Assembly: GCA_003435055.1 (NCBI GenBank)
Contig: QUMM01000065.1
Coordinates: 1 to 5,637 of the forward strand
Direction of reading: 5' to 3'
Origin: Lachnospiraceae bacterium OF09-6
Lineage (GTDB): Bacteria; Bacillota; Clostridia; Lachnospirales; Lachnospiraceae
Length of the DNA: 5,637 nt
Shown: positions 1 to 5,637 of the stretch, piece after piece
Numbering within the stretch: position 1 is the stretch's first letter
Layout: each line of letters opens with the position of its first letter
Notes under the pieces: model-generated
The model's input: the letters and a program-made list of their open reading frames with translations, nothing else
The model's database searches: none
Told to the model about the DNA's origin: nothing
Translations under genes and position numbers: made by a program

Positions 1-1
1 G

Positions 2-408
2 AAAAAGAATCAGGAACGTGCAGTCTCCACTGCTGATGAAACACGTCCACGGGCATTCACCTCCCAGCTCAAAAAAAATATCGGTTACTTTCTTGTCTCT
101 GCTCTTCTTGCTATTTATGCTCCATACGTTACGGATACTGCTGTTTCCTTTGAATATACCGTTCCATCCGTTGAAGAATTCTCCGAACGCATTTGTAACA
201 CTTTGAAAAAGTCCCCTATCTTGTTGCTGAGGCAGAAGAGCATCCGGTCGATTATTGTTATGTCTCCATTCTTCATGGCCGACAGGCTTATGACTGGTCT
301 GTGGAGACTTCTATCTATGTAGATCAGAATTGTAAACGTATGGGGATCGGGAAGCGGATTCATGATGCCCTGGAGTTTGTTAATATCATATCTCACATCA
401 AATTTTAA
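2..408 (+). pseudogene. Remnant of a GNAT (phosphinothricin-type) N-acetyltransferase, frameshifted and truncated
   Basis: Residues typical of the N-terminal half of phosphinothricin/methionine-sulfoximine-type acetyltransferases (LLAIYAPYVTDTAVSFEYT, then PSVEEFSERI) read in one plus-strand frame to about base 211. The similarity then continues in another frame (PYLVAE, then SILHGRQAYDWSVETSIYV, then the acetyl-CoA loop KRMGIGKR) and stops at 406-408. The switch fits loss of one T near 211-215, where KKFPYLVAE would be expected. After the ALE of the acetyl-CoA-binding helix the protein should run roughly 60 more residues, but only ten unrelated ones follow. The reading frame is open back to base 2 without a recognisable GNAT start, so the upstream part may be a fusion with other DNA or may continue outside the window. 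Intact members acetylate small amines in the cytoplasm; this copy should be non-functional. The family call rests on remembered motifs. Confidence 0.75.
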
Positions 409-410
409 AC

Positions 411-445
411 AAAAAATCTGACAGGACCTTTTTAAGTCCTGTCAG
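411..445 (-). terminator. Rho-independent terminator of the transport operon
   Basis: A perfect 10-bp inverted repeat (418-427 with 436-445) encloses an 8-base loop. On the minus strand it is followed after one A by six T (411-416). It lies 45 bases past the stop of the solute-binding-protein gene, the expected place for the end of the minus-strand unit. On the plus strand the hairpin follows the acetyltransferase remnant but has no clean U-run after it, so it mainly serves the minus strand. Confidence 0.9.
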
Positions 446-489
446 GTATCTTAAGTATTCAGGAAAAGTTTTATTATGTTCTAATTATT

Positions 490-1557
490 TTATGCTACCG
501 GATTTAAAATTTTCGATACTATTTCGTCCGTAACAGTAATACCATAATGTGTCTGGTAATAATCTTTACAACGTGATAAAAATTCATTTTCATCCACTGT
601 ATCTGGATAATTCTTCATTACCATCCATTCGAGTGTCAACGGCGAATCTGCGTTAGGTGCTCCCCAATTAAACACTCCATGAGGCATATCATAAACAGTT
701 CCATTTTTGCAAGCATCTAACATGCTCCAATCCTGTCCATCAATCTTATTATTTATGTATCCTGCTGCCGGTGCGCCACGAAATACATAAATTACGTCTG
801 GATTCCATTCATAAATCTGTTCCATCGTTACTTCCACGCCATCACCTTCCACATCAGCTGCTACATTTGTCAGACCGCTTTTTTTCAGCCAATCATCTCC
901 ATAACTGCCAGCACCACGAACTGTTATAGAATCCCCGGTATTCATCATAATCATCAAACCTGTTTTCTTCTCATCCTCAGGAATTTCAGAGATTGCCGTA
1001 TCTACTATTTTATTTGTCTCATCCCATTCTTTCTGAAGTGTTTCATCTTCTTCATTCTTTTCAAAAATCTCTCTCATCAGATTGTCGATCTTTACCGACC
1101 AGGATTCATTTTGCTGATCCATGATAAAAAAATCCACAACCGGAATGTCAATGTTTTCCAGTCCTTCTTTTTGAGCGTCTCCATAGACCAAAATGATATC
1201 TGGATCCATTTTCAATATTTCTTCTGTGTTGGAGGCAAATCCACTCAGGAAATCCGTCCGAATAGAATCCTTGTCCGGTAAGAGCATTGGCAGAAGTTCC
1301 TCATTCATATCAGAAATGCACATAGAATGAACTCCAACCAGCTTTGTATCATCCTGTACAACACTTAAATATGTTGACAGAAGTGGTGGGGCTACAATCA
1401 TTACCTTATCAATATCCTCTGCATCTGGAATTTCTACCTGCGCGCCCGTCAGATCTGTAATCTGTCTTGTATCAGCCGCCTGAACATTTGTATAAAGAGA
1501 TGTACTAATTACTGTTACCAAAAGCATTGTTCCAATCATATTTATTTTTTTCTTCAT
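490..1557 (-). CDS. ABC transporter substrate-binding protein, BtuF/FecB-like
   Basis: Extracellular receptor (355 aa) for the importer encoded just upstream. Residues 1-27 form a signal peptide: a basic KKK start, a hydrophobic core (IGTMLLVTVISTS) and a plausible signal-peptidase I site VQA|ADT. Two alpha/beta lobes follow, joined by a long charged helix at about 150-190, the arrangement of the BtuF/TroA-like class III binding proteins. Typical elements are DLTG at 35-38, ILKMDPDIILVYGD at 114-127, WNPDVIYVFRGAP at 251-263 and a WGAPNADSPLTLEW block at 298-311. The start is set by AGGAG seven bases before this ATG; an upstream in-frame ATG at 1605 lies inside the ATPase gene and lacks this site. 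There is no cysteine near the signal peptide, so the usual lipoprotein anchor of Gram-positive binding proteins is missing. The substrate is inferred from the riboswitch: a corrinoid first, a ferric chelate or other metal complex as the alternative. Confidence 0.88.
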   Translation of the reverse strand: MKKKINMIGTMLLVTVISTSLYTNVQAADTRQITDLTGAQVEIPDAEDIDKVMIVAPPLLSTYLSVVQDDTKLVGVHSMCISDMNEELLPMLLPDKDSIRTDFLSGFASNTEEILKMDPDIILVYGDAQKEGLENIDIPVVDFFIMDQQNESWSVKIDNLMREIFEKNEEDETLQKEWDETNKIVDTAISEIPEDEKKTGLMIMMNTGDSITVRGAGSYGDDWLKKSGLTNVAADVEGDGVEVTMEQIYEWNPDVIYVFRGAPAAGYINNKIDGQDWSMLDACKNGTVYDMPHGVFNWGAPNADSPLTLEWMVMKNYPDTVDENEFLSRCKDYYQTHYGITVTDEIVSKILNPVA

Positions 1558-1564
1558 CTTTGTT

Positions 1565-1569
1565 CTCCT
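1565..1569 (-). promoter_or_regulatory. Shine-Dalgarno site fixing the binding-protein start
   Basis: AGGAG sits seven bases upstream of the ATG at 1557 and overlaps the stop codon of the ATPase gene (TAG at 1568-1570). This spacing favours the ATG at 1557 over the in-frame ATG at 1605 and suggests translational coupling to the ATPase. Confidence 0.85.
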
Positions 1570-2335
1570 AATCTGTAATGTAAATAATCTTTTCCTGATA
1601 CCCAATTTCTCTTAGATTAATAAGATGTACTTCTACATCCAGAAATTCTTTCAGATTTTTTTCTGTCATCACCTTCTCCTTTTTTCCATATAAATATTTT
1701 CTATGCCCGAGAAGCATCACCTTATCTGCATATTTAAAAGCATGTTCGGGATAATGTGTATTTATCATGCAGATTATCTGACGCTGCCAGGTTATTTTTT
1801 TTATCAATTGAAACAGATCTCTTTGTCGCCGCAAATCCAAGTAAGCTTCTGGTTCATCCATAATCAAAATATCCGGATCACTTACCAAAGCTCTGGCAAT
1901 CATTACCATGCGCAGCTGCCCGCCACTTAACGCAGAGCATTCTTTTTCCGCCAGCTCTTCAATCCCAACTTCTTTCATAATCTGCATTGCCTGTTTCTTT
2001 TCTTTTACTCCTGGGACTGCGAAATATCCCATTTTTTTAGTAAGTCCCATACATATCATGTCAATCACTCGATAAGAAAACGTACATTCATAGGTCTGCG
2101 CAACATAAGATATTCTATGAAAAAGCTCTTTTTCATTACATTTTCCGTCCAAATACATTTGTCCACTATTCCACTTTTGCAGTCCGCAGATGCATCTCAA
2201 TAAAGTCGTCTTTCCAACGCCATTTTTCCCAAGCATCATTACAATTTCTCCAGAATTTATCTCAAAAGAAATTCGATCTAATATCTTTTCTTTTTCCCGA
2301 TATCCAAATGTTCCTTCTTTCACAGACAACATCAT
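1568..2335 (-). CDS. ABC transporter ATP-binding protein, FecE/BtuD-like
   Basis: Cytoplasmic ATPase (255 aa) that powers the importer, expected to act as a homodimer. In order: Walker A GKNGVGKTT (36-44), Q-loop glutamine 80 (YVAQ), signature LSGGQ (136-140), Walker B ILIMDE (156-161), D-loop YLDL (165-168) and switch histidine 194 in NTHYPEHA. All catalytic residues are present, and the length suits the siderophore/cobalamin uptake class. The residue after DEP is E163 where this class usually has T, a mild variation outside the catalytic set. The ATG at 2335 overlaps the permease stop as ATGA; a second ATG follows at once (2332), and either could be used. A longer in-frame start at 2428 would add 31 residues without domain similarity and lies wholly inside the permease gene, so I reject it. 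Confidence 0.95.
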   Translation of the reverse strand: MMLSVKEGTFGYREKEKILDRISFEINSGEIVMMLGKNGVGKTTLLRCICGLQKWNSGQMYLDGKCNEKELFHRISYVAQTYECTFSYRVIDMICMGLTKKMGYFAVPGVKEKKQAMQIMKEVGIEELAEKECSALSGGQLRMVMIARALVSDPDILIMDEPEAYLDLRRQRDLFQLIKKITWQRQIICMINTHYPEHAFKYADKVMLLGHRKYLYGKKEKVMTEKNLKEFLDVEVHLINLREIGYQEKIIYITD

Positions 2336-3351
2336 TTCTGCTTTCCATCCTTTCTTGCAAACACCACAGCAAACAGCGGTGCCCCAGCCAGTGCTGTCAA
2401 AATTCCTACCGGGATTTCTCCTGCACATATACTTCTCGCCCCCAGATCAGCAGCCATCATAAACGCTGCTCCAGCCAATGCCGATAGCGGAATCAGACAG
2501 CAATGATCTGCCCCAATCATTCTGCGGACAATATTTGGTATCACCATTCCAACCCATCCTACAATTCCGCTGACCGTTACACATGCAGCCGTAATAAATG
2601 TACTCGCCAAAATAACCAGAAACCGATCTCTTTCCGGATGAATTCCAAGTGAACGTGCTTCCTCATCTCCCATAGACAAAAGATTAATCCTCCAACGCAT
2701 TAAGCATAAAATCATCCCACCTAATGCTACAGCCAATCCTGCCACTGCACATTTTTTATAATTTGCTCCTGTAAAACTTCCCATCAGCCAATAAGTAATC
2801 GCAGGAAGAACAGAGTCTGTATCTGCTGCAAGTTTAATAAGCGCGATCAAAGCATTAAACACGGAGCTTACTATTACGCCTGAAAGAACAAGTGTCATTG
2901 CGGAACGTTCTTTTTTCATGGAACTAATTTTATAAGTAAATGCTACACTTCCCATCCCGAATACAAATGCCAGGACGCCTGCCCACTTTGTACTTCCAGC
3001 AGCAAGATACATTCCAAGTGCTGCTCCAAAACCAGCTCCATTGCTTACTCCCAAAAGATCCGGACTAACAAGGTAGTTATGGAAAATCCCCTGATATGCA
3101 CTTCCCGCTGCTGCCAAACCAGCTCCTGTTATCACTGCCAAAAGAAGTCGCGGCATCCGGACATCCCATATAATCATGCTCTGTACTGTTTTCTCCCCCG
3201 AAGGATATCCATTCAGCAAAACAGTTAGCGTTTCCTTTATTGAAAGTGAATATCTGCCAATAAGCAATGACAGAAAACAAAGAATCACTATCAATATCAT
3301 CCCAACTGCCATACATCTTCTAATCTTCTGTTTATATTTTTCTCCTTCCAT
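2332..3351 (-). CDS. FecCD/BtuC-family ABC transporter permease
   Basis: Polytopic membrane permease (339 aa) for uptake of a corrinoid, iron chelate or similar metal complex. It has many hydrophobic segments, the first at about 14-32. Family hallmarks are present: VRMPRLLLAVITGAGLAAAG (64-83), YQGIFHN with SPDLLGVSNGAGFGA (86-110), a cytoplasmic coupling segment MGDEEARSLGIHPERDRF (227-244), then SGIVGWVGMVIPNIVRR (261-277) and the C-terminal EIPVGILTALAGAPLFAVV (312-330). Length is normal for a single permease that dimerises, and only one permease gene is present. The start ATG follows the methyltransferase stop codon directly with no gap; only a GAGAG-like site precedes it, inside the end of that gene, so translation is probably coupled. 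Family is certain; substrate is inferred from the riboswitch. Confidence 0.95.
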   Translation of the reverse strand: MEGEKYKQKIRRCMAVGMILIVILCFLSLLIGRYSLSIKETLTVLLNGYPSGEKTVQSMIIWDVRMPRLLLAVITGAGLAAAGSAYQGIFHNYLVSPDLLGVSNGAGFGAALGMYLAAGSTKWAGVLAFVFGMGSVAFTYKISSMKKERSAMTLVLSGVIVSSVFNALIALIKLAADTDSVLPAITYWLMGSFTGANYKKCAVAGLAVALGGMILCLMRWRINLLSMGDEEARSLGIHPERDRFLVILASTFITAACVTVSGIVGWVGMVIPNIVRRMIGADHCCLIPLSALAGAAFMMAADLGARSICAGEIPVGILTALAGAPLFAVVFARKDGKQK

Positions 3352-4380
3352 TTATCTCTCACTATTTCCCATCTTCTGATATATATAACCTGTAAAAGCA
3401 TGTTCAGGTGCACTTTTGCATTTTTTCATTCCCGCCTGTTCCACCGCTGAGACGATGCCGCGATCTGTCTGTAAAATATCCAATCCATTCAAATGTGTAG
3501 ACAGCCATCCCAATATACACGGTGCCGGTTGTGTTTTATCATCCGATACTTTATGCGTATCAAGATACAAAATTCCCTCTGGCCTTAGTGATTTTGCAAT
3601 TTTTTTCGCCATTTTAGCGGGATCTCCAACAAAATCAAAAATTCCGGATGCAATCACCAAATCATAGTCAGACCCGACTGGATCGATTTTAAAATCACCA
3701 TTCAGAATATGGCATCTATTTGCCACTCCATATTCTTCCATAACATCTGCTGTAAATCCAGTTACTTCTGGCTGATCCATCACCCAGCCTTCTGCATTTT
3801 TAAAATAGCGCAAAAATTCTGCTGTCATTACACCACTTCCACAGCCCAAATCCAATGTTCGAATTTTGACACTTTTTTCAAACTTCGACTTCATTGCACT
3901 TAAAAAAGCTTGCACTCTTCCTGTATACATTTCTGTTTTTGCCACCTGCGCCATTTTCAGAAAGTCATAAGAATTTGAACCGTCTTCTCTGTAAGTTACA
4001 TCTTTTTTTGGTCCCTTTCTTACCCGTTCTGCTACATCGTCTAATTTTGTTACCTCTTTCCAGAATAAAAGATAGTCACCCAAATACAATTCACTTTTAC
4101 GGCTCAAATAATCATTTACATCCAACAGATTACAATACAATTCGTTTTCCTTTTTTACGTATCCAATAGATGCCAATGCATCTAAAAATAAACGGCAGTT
4201 TCTTTCGTTCCACCCATTTTCTCCTGCCAGTTTCTCTGCACTTACCGGTTCTTCTAATGCAGAAAAAATGTCCAGCTCAATTCCTGCAGTTAAGACCTGA
4301 AATTCCCGATAATTCTGTAATTTTTCCAGCCACTTTTCAGCCGGATATTCCGGCCAAATATTTGCGTCTTTTTTCCTCAT
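3352..4380 (-). CDS. Class I SAM-dependent methyltransferase, O-methyltransferase (HIOMT/COMT-like) type
   Basis: Cytoplasmic methyltransferase (342 aa) with the two-domain build of small-molecule O-methyltransferases. Residues about 27-85 form a winged-helix dimerisation domain (FQVLTAGIELDIFSALEEP, then a helix-rich stretch ending in ALASIGYVKKE). About 170-340 is the Rossmann catalytic domain, with SAM motif I TLDLGCGSG (175-183), an acidic residue after strand 2 (D202 in WVMDQPEVT), GDF (228-230) and YDLVIASGIFDF (239-250). The ATG at 4380 is preferred over the one at 4386 because AGGAG lies seven bases before it but only one base before the other. The stop abuts the permease ATG, so the enzyme is made together with the importer, and it likely acts on the imported compound or a related metabolite. 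A BzaC-like role (O-methylating 5-hydroxybenzimidazole, a B12 lower-ligand precursor) would fit the riboswitch; this is inference, not homology I can verify. Confidence 0.9.
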   Translation of the reverse strand: MRKKDANIWPEYPAEKWLEKLQNYREFQVLTAGIELDIFSALEEPVSAEKLAGENGWNERNCRLFLDALASIGYVKKENELYCNLLDVNDYLSRKSELYLGDYLLFWKEVTKLDDVAERVRKGPKKDVTYREDGSNSYDFLKMAQVAKTEMYTGRVQAFLSAMKSKFEKSVKIRTLDLGCGSGVMTAEFLRYFKNAEGWVMDQPEVTGFTADVMEEYGVANRCHILNGDFKIDPVGSDYDLVIASGIFDFVGDPAKMAKKIAKSLRPEGILYLDTHKVSDDKTQPAPCILGWLSTHLNGLDILQTDRGIVSAVEQAGMKKCKSAPEHAFTGYIYQKMGNSER

Positions 4381-4387
4381 AACCATT

Positions 4388-4392
4388 CTCCT
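4388..4392 (-). promoter_or_regulatory. Shine-Dalgarno site fixing the methyltransferase start
   Basis: AGGAG within AAAGGAGA. It is seven bases from the ATG at 4380 but only one base from the ATG at 4386, so the second ATG (protein MRKKDANIW) is the likely start. Confidence 0.8.
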
Positions 4393-4418
4393 TTGTATAC
4401 CTAGTTGACATTCTCCCT

Positions 4419-4456
4419 AAAAAACAAATGTTGCAGGACAATCATGCCCTACAACA
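4419..4456 (-). terminator. Internal terminator/attenuator between the MarR gene and the methyltransferase gene
   Basis: On the minus strand a 9-bp stem with one mismatch (4448-4456 with 4429-4437) closes a 10-base loop and is followed by TTTGTTTTTT (4428-4419). It begins 19 bases after the regulator's stop. No good promoter is visible in the roughly 35 bases between the U-run and the methyltransferase ribosome site, so the downstream genes probably depend on partial read-through. It would therefore lower, not abolish, downstream expression. Confidence 0.7.
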
Positions 4457-4475
4457 CTTAAAAACACCTATTTAT

Positions 4476-4945
4476 TTAATAATGATTTTTTACCAGATCA
4501 TTCGCATATTTCAAAAATTCAACGATAACTTTTAATTCTGTTTCATCCATATGCTCTACATATTTATACAATGCCTGATCCAGTTGATTGTGATATGCTT
4601 CATGCTGTGCAACTATCTGACATCCCTTTTCTGTCAGATACAAATCGTAAATTTTCTGATCTTGCGCATCAATCAGCTCTCTATCACTCCCTTTTGCAAC
4701 AATTTCTGTATGATCTTTGCAGTTACTGCTCTGCTTACTCCAAACTTTCTGGCAAGTTCGGAACTGTGTATTCCTGGGTCTACACCTATCATCCTCAACA
4801 TATGAATTTCTCCGCGAAAAAAATGCTCTTTTTCATCACCTAATTCAAGAATATTGGGATGTCCATTTTCGATCCTTGATGTCAAACACTGAAATAGACT
4901 AAATACTTCCTCCGCAGTATAATGATATTGTTTTTCCTTCTCCAT
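4476..4945 (-). pseudogene. MarR-family transcriptional regulator, disrupted by a one-base frameshift
   Basis: The first 90 residues from ATG 4945 carry a MarR-type winged helix-turn-helix: HMLRMIGVDPGIHSSELARK, then FGVSRAVTAKIIQKLLQKGVIE (about 48-89). A TGA at 4673-4675 follows the next codon. Translation resumed one frame over, from about base 4682, gives LIDAQDQKIYDLYLTEKG and a C-terminal dimerisation helix down to TAA 4476-4478. Joined, the parts give about 156 residues, normal for MarR, and the junction falls in the DNA-binding wing; one inserted base would restore GVIE-K-LIDAQDQ. The ATG at 4945 has AGGA eight bases upstream; a GTG at 4975 has no such site. The gene lies directly downstream of the cobalamin riboswitch, so its transcription should respond to B12, and an intact version would be expected to regulate this unit. 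It could be a real mutation or a sequencing error; no programmed-frameshift heptamer is visible. Confidence 0.85.
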
Positions 4946-4953
4946 ATTCAACG

Positions 4954-4957
4954 TCCT
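4954..4957 (-). promoter_or_regulatory. Shine-Dalgarno site of the MarR gene, inside a small hairpin
   Basis: AGGA lies eight bases before the ATG at 4945. GGAC (4953-4956), overlapping it, can pair with GTCC at 4965-4968 across an A-rich loop. This could partly hide the site, but the stem is only 4 bp, so regulation through it is speculative. Confidence 0.5.
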
Positions 4958-4995
4958 GTTTTTGGGACCTGTCACTTATTCAAACTTTATTATCA

Positions 4996-5073
4996 TTGTG
5001 AAATATAACAGAATATAATATTACAAAAATACAGATCAAATACTTCTTATACTCCGTAAGAACTATTTCACAA
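4996..5073 (-). promoter_or_regulatory. Leader inverted repeat, possible riboswitch expression platform
   Basis: A perfect 10-bp inverted repeat (5064-5073 with 4996-5005) begins two bases after the 3' strand of riboswitch stem P1. It encloses a 6-bp hairpin (TTCTTA with TAAGAA, about 5043-5062) and the palindrome TAATATTA (5016-5023). No U-run follows, so it is not a standard terminator. It may couple ligand binding to translation or act as a regulator's operator in DNA. The repeat is visible directly; its role is inference. Confidence 0.35.
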
Positions 5074-5075
5074 AT

Positions 5076-5229
5076 CATACAAGCAGTTCTCCTGACTTAA
5101 GTTCATCGTCTCTTTCCCCTTCCCGAAAATATCATTTCAGTGGCATCATGAAAAAGACTCCCTATTACAGTGACGGGATCGTACCAGACTTACACTGGTT
5201 TCTCTTTTCATCCTATTGGAACTTGTATG
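5076..5229 (-). ncRNA. Cobalamin (B12) riboswitch aptamer
   Basis: On the minus strand stem P1 is a perfect 8-bp pairing of CATACAAG (5229-5222) with CTTGTATG (5083-5076). Between the arms lie the conserved cobalamin-riboswitch segments in order: AGAAACCAGTGTAAGTCTGG, GATCCCGTCACTGTAA with the following GGGAG, the loop segment GATGCCACTG, a GGGAAGGGG run, and the B12 box AGTCAGGAGAACTGC. The order and the box sequences match the family closely. It senses adenosyl- or other cobalamins and normally shuts off downstream expression when B12 is plentiful. It sits in the 5' leader of the MarR/methyltransferase/importer unit, which is why a corrinoid is proposed as the substrate. A second small hairpin (GCCGC-agaa-GCGGC, 5231-5244) lies just upstream of P1. 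Confidence 0.95.
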
Positions 5230-5261
5230 AGCCGCTTCTGCGGCAGATCACATTTTTATTT

Positions 5262-5290
5262 ATTATATAACATCATAAAATGGAAGTCAA
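5262..5290 (-). promoter_or_regulatory. Sigma-A-type promoter of the riboswitch-controlled operon
   Basis: On the minus strand TTGACT (5290-5285) is followed after exactly 17 bases by a perfect TATAAT (5267-5262). Transcription would start near 5255, about 26 bases before riboswitch stem P1. It is the strongest promoter match in the window and is correctly placed to drive the whole minus-strand unit. The -35 box lies inside a short palindrome, GGAAGT-TG-ACTTCC (5282-5295). Confidence 0.85.
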
Positions 5291-5400
5291 CTTCCTACTG
5301 CACGTTTATTTCTCCTACCAGTACTTTCGGTAACTACTCAGCCGTACCCGTCTTCCTTCGTAGTACTATAAAAGTTCCGACGTTTCCTCACATCCTTATA
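5281..5400 (-). other. Unexplained block rich in complementary segments, possible structured-RNA or mobile-element remnant
   Basis: This stretch upstream of the riboswitch promoter has no convincing gene. On the minus strand it holds several short pairings: CGTC with GACG, ACTAC with GTAGT, TACC with GGTA, and the terminal GGAAGT-TG-ACTTCC palindrome that overlaps the promoter. Base composition is more GC-rich and even than the AT-rich DNA on both sides. One minus-strand frame is open for about 36 codons except for one TGA, with no start or recognised domain. It vaguely recalls clostridial group II intron segments, but I cannot confirm this, and no domain V is visible. Confidence 0.3.
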
Positions 5401-5419
5401 TCTTTCTTATGATCCAGAT

Positions 5420-5493
5420 ACATCAAAAAGCTTGATTTTTCAAGGATTTTTAATGCCTCTATTGGACATTTTTATTAAAAAATTTTTTGATGT
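5420..5493. repeat. 10-bp inverted repeat upstream of the transposase gene
   Basis: ACATCAAAAA at 5420-5429 is repeated inverted as TTTTTGATGT at 5484-5493, in AT-rich DNA. It lies where the left end or leader of the insertion sequence would be, but neither arm can be assigned as the terminal inverted repeat without the other end of the element. Confidence 0.35.
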
Positions 5494-5503
5494 GTTGTAT
5501 AAT
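5475..5503 (+). promoter_or_regulatory. Candidate promoter of the transposase gene
   Basis: A perfect TATAAT (5498-5503) is preceded at 17 bases by the weak -35 box TTAAAA (5475-5480). It is followed by two copies of ATAGTACT (5505-5512 and 5515-5522) and then the ribosome site. A strong -10 with a poor -35 is plausible for a weakly expressed transposase. Confidence 0.4.
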
Positions 5504-5538
5504 AATAGTACTACATAGTACTCTATCAGGAGGGGCAT

Positions 5539-5637
5539 ATGGCTTACTATTTACGACAGGATAAAAAGAAAAAAGGGATCTATCTGCAAATGTATGAGGC
5601 TTACTGGAACAAAGAAAAAAAGCAGCCACGTTCAAGA
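5539..5637 (+). CDS. IS1634/IS4-type transposase, N-terminal fragment cut by the window edge
   Basis: The frame starts at an ATG preceded by the strong ribosome site AGGAGGGG (5528-5535) and stays open for 33 codons to the window end. The start of the protein (MAYYLRQDKKKKGIYLQMYE, then AYWNKEKKQPR) resembles the N-terminus of IS1634-family DDE transposases, which commonly begin with a basic segment followed by YLQIYE/SY-type residues. The catalytic domain lies outside the window, so activity and completeness cannot be judged. It is divergent from the B12-controlled unit. The family assignment rests on a short remembered N-terminal pattern. Confidence 0.65.
   Translation, partial: MAYYLRQDKKKKGIYLQMYEAYWNKEKKQPRSR

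Noticed and set aside
115..396. Minus-strand 93-codon open frame
   Set aside because: It lies antisense to the acetyltransferase remnant, whose plus-strand frames show clear family residues; no ribosome site or domain is seen.
1568..2428. Long form of the ATPase starting at 2428
   Set aside because: The extra 31 residues are the permease C-terminal coding region read in another frame and have no ATPase similarity.
3416..4382. Several plus-strand open frames opposite the methyltransferase
   Set aside because: They are shadows of a conserved minus-strand gene and show no domains.
4405..4410. TTGACA on the plus strand as a promoter -35 box
   Set aside because: No -10 box at a suitable distance and no plus-strand gene downstream.
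4673..4975. Reading the MarR fragment as a complete 100-aa gene from GTG 4975
   Set aside because: The GTG lacks a ribosome site, and the stop falls within the wing while the rest of the domain continues in the next frame.
5170..5412. Plus-strand 80-codon open frame
   Set aside because: It runs antisense through the B12 riboswitch and its promoter, with a composition unlike a protein and no ribosome site.
5505..5522. Two ATAGTACT copies as a repeat array or CRISPR
   Set aside because: Only two 8-base copies, two bases apart; too short and too few to mean more than a local duplication.

Overview
The window looks like chromosomal DNA of a low-GC anaerobic Firmicute, most likely a Clostridia / Lachnospiraceae-type gut bacterium. 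This is an inference from the AT-rich intergenic DNA, strong AGGAG ribosome sites, a clostridial-style cobalamin riboswitch and an IS1634-type transposase start. No rRNA or other taxonomic marker is present.

The core is a minus-strand transcription unit, read from right to left. It starts with a strong sigma-A-type promoter (5262-5290) and a cobalamin (B12) riboswitch aptamer (5076-5229). A MarR-family regulator (4476-4945) follows, broken by a one-base frameshift, and then an intrinsic-terminator-like hairpin (4419-4456). After that come four tightly packed genes: a two-domain SAM-dependent methyltransferase of the O-methyltransferase type (3352-4380), a FecCD/BtuC-type permease (2332-3351), its ABC ATPase (1568-2335) and a periplasmic-binding-protein-type solute receptor (490-1557). 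The unit ends at a 10-bp stem terminator with a U-run (411-445). The four genes abut or overlap (0-nt gap, ATGA overlap, 10-nt gap), so they are almost certainly co-transcribed.

Together they form a BtuFCD-like importer in a unit headed by a B12 riboswitch, which points to uptake of a corrinoid or a corrinoid precursor. The unusual member is the methyltransferase, directly coupled to the permease. It could modify the imported compound, for example by O-methylating a benzimidazole lower ligand as BzaC does in anaerobic B12 synthesis. That link is a hypothesis; an iron-chelate or other metallophore substrate is the main alternative.

The edges look rearranged. On the left (about 2-408, plus strand) lies the decayed remnant of a GNAT acetyltransferase of the phosphinothricin-acetyltransferase type, frameshifted and cut short at its C-terminus. 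On the right (from 5539, plus strand) begins an IS1634/IS4-type transposase that runs off the window. Between the riboswitch promoter and this element is an unexplained block (about 5281-5400) rich in short complementary segments on the minus strand.
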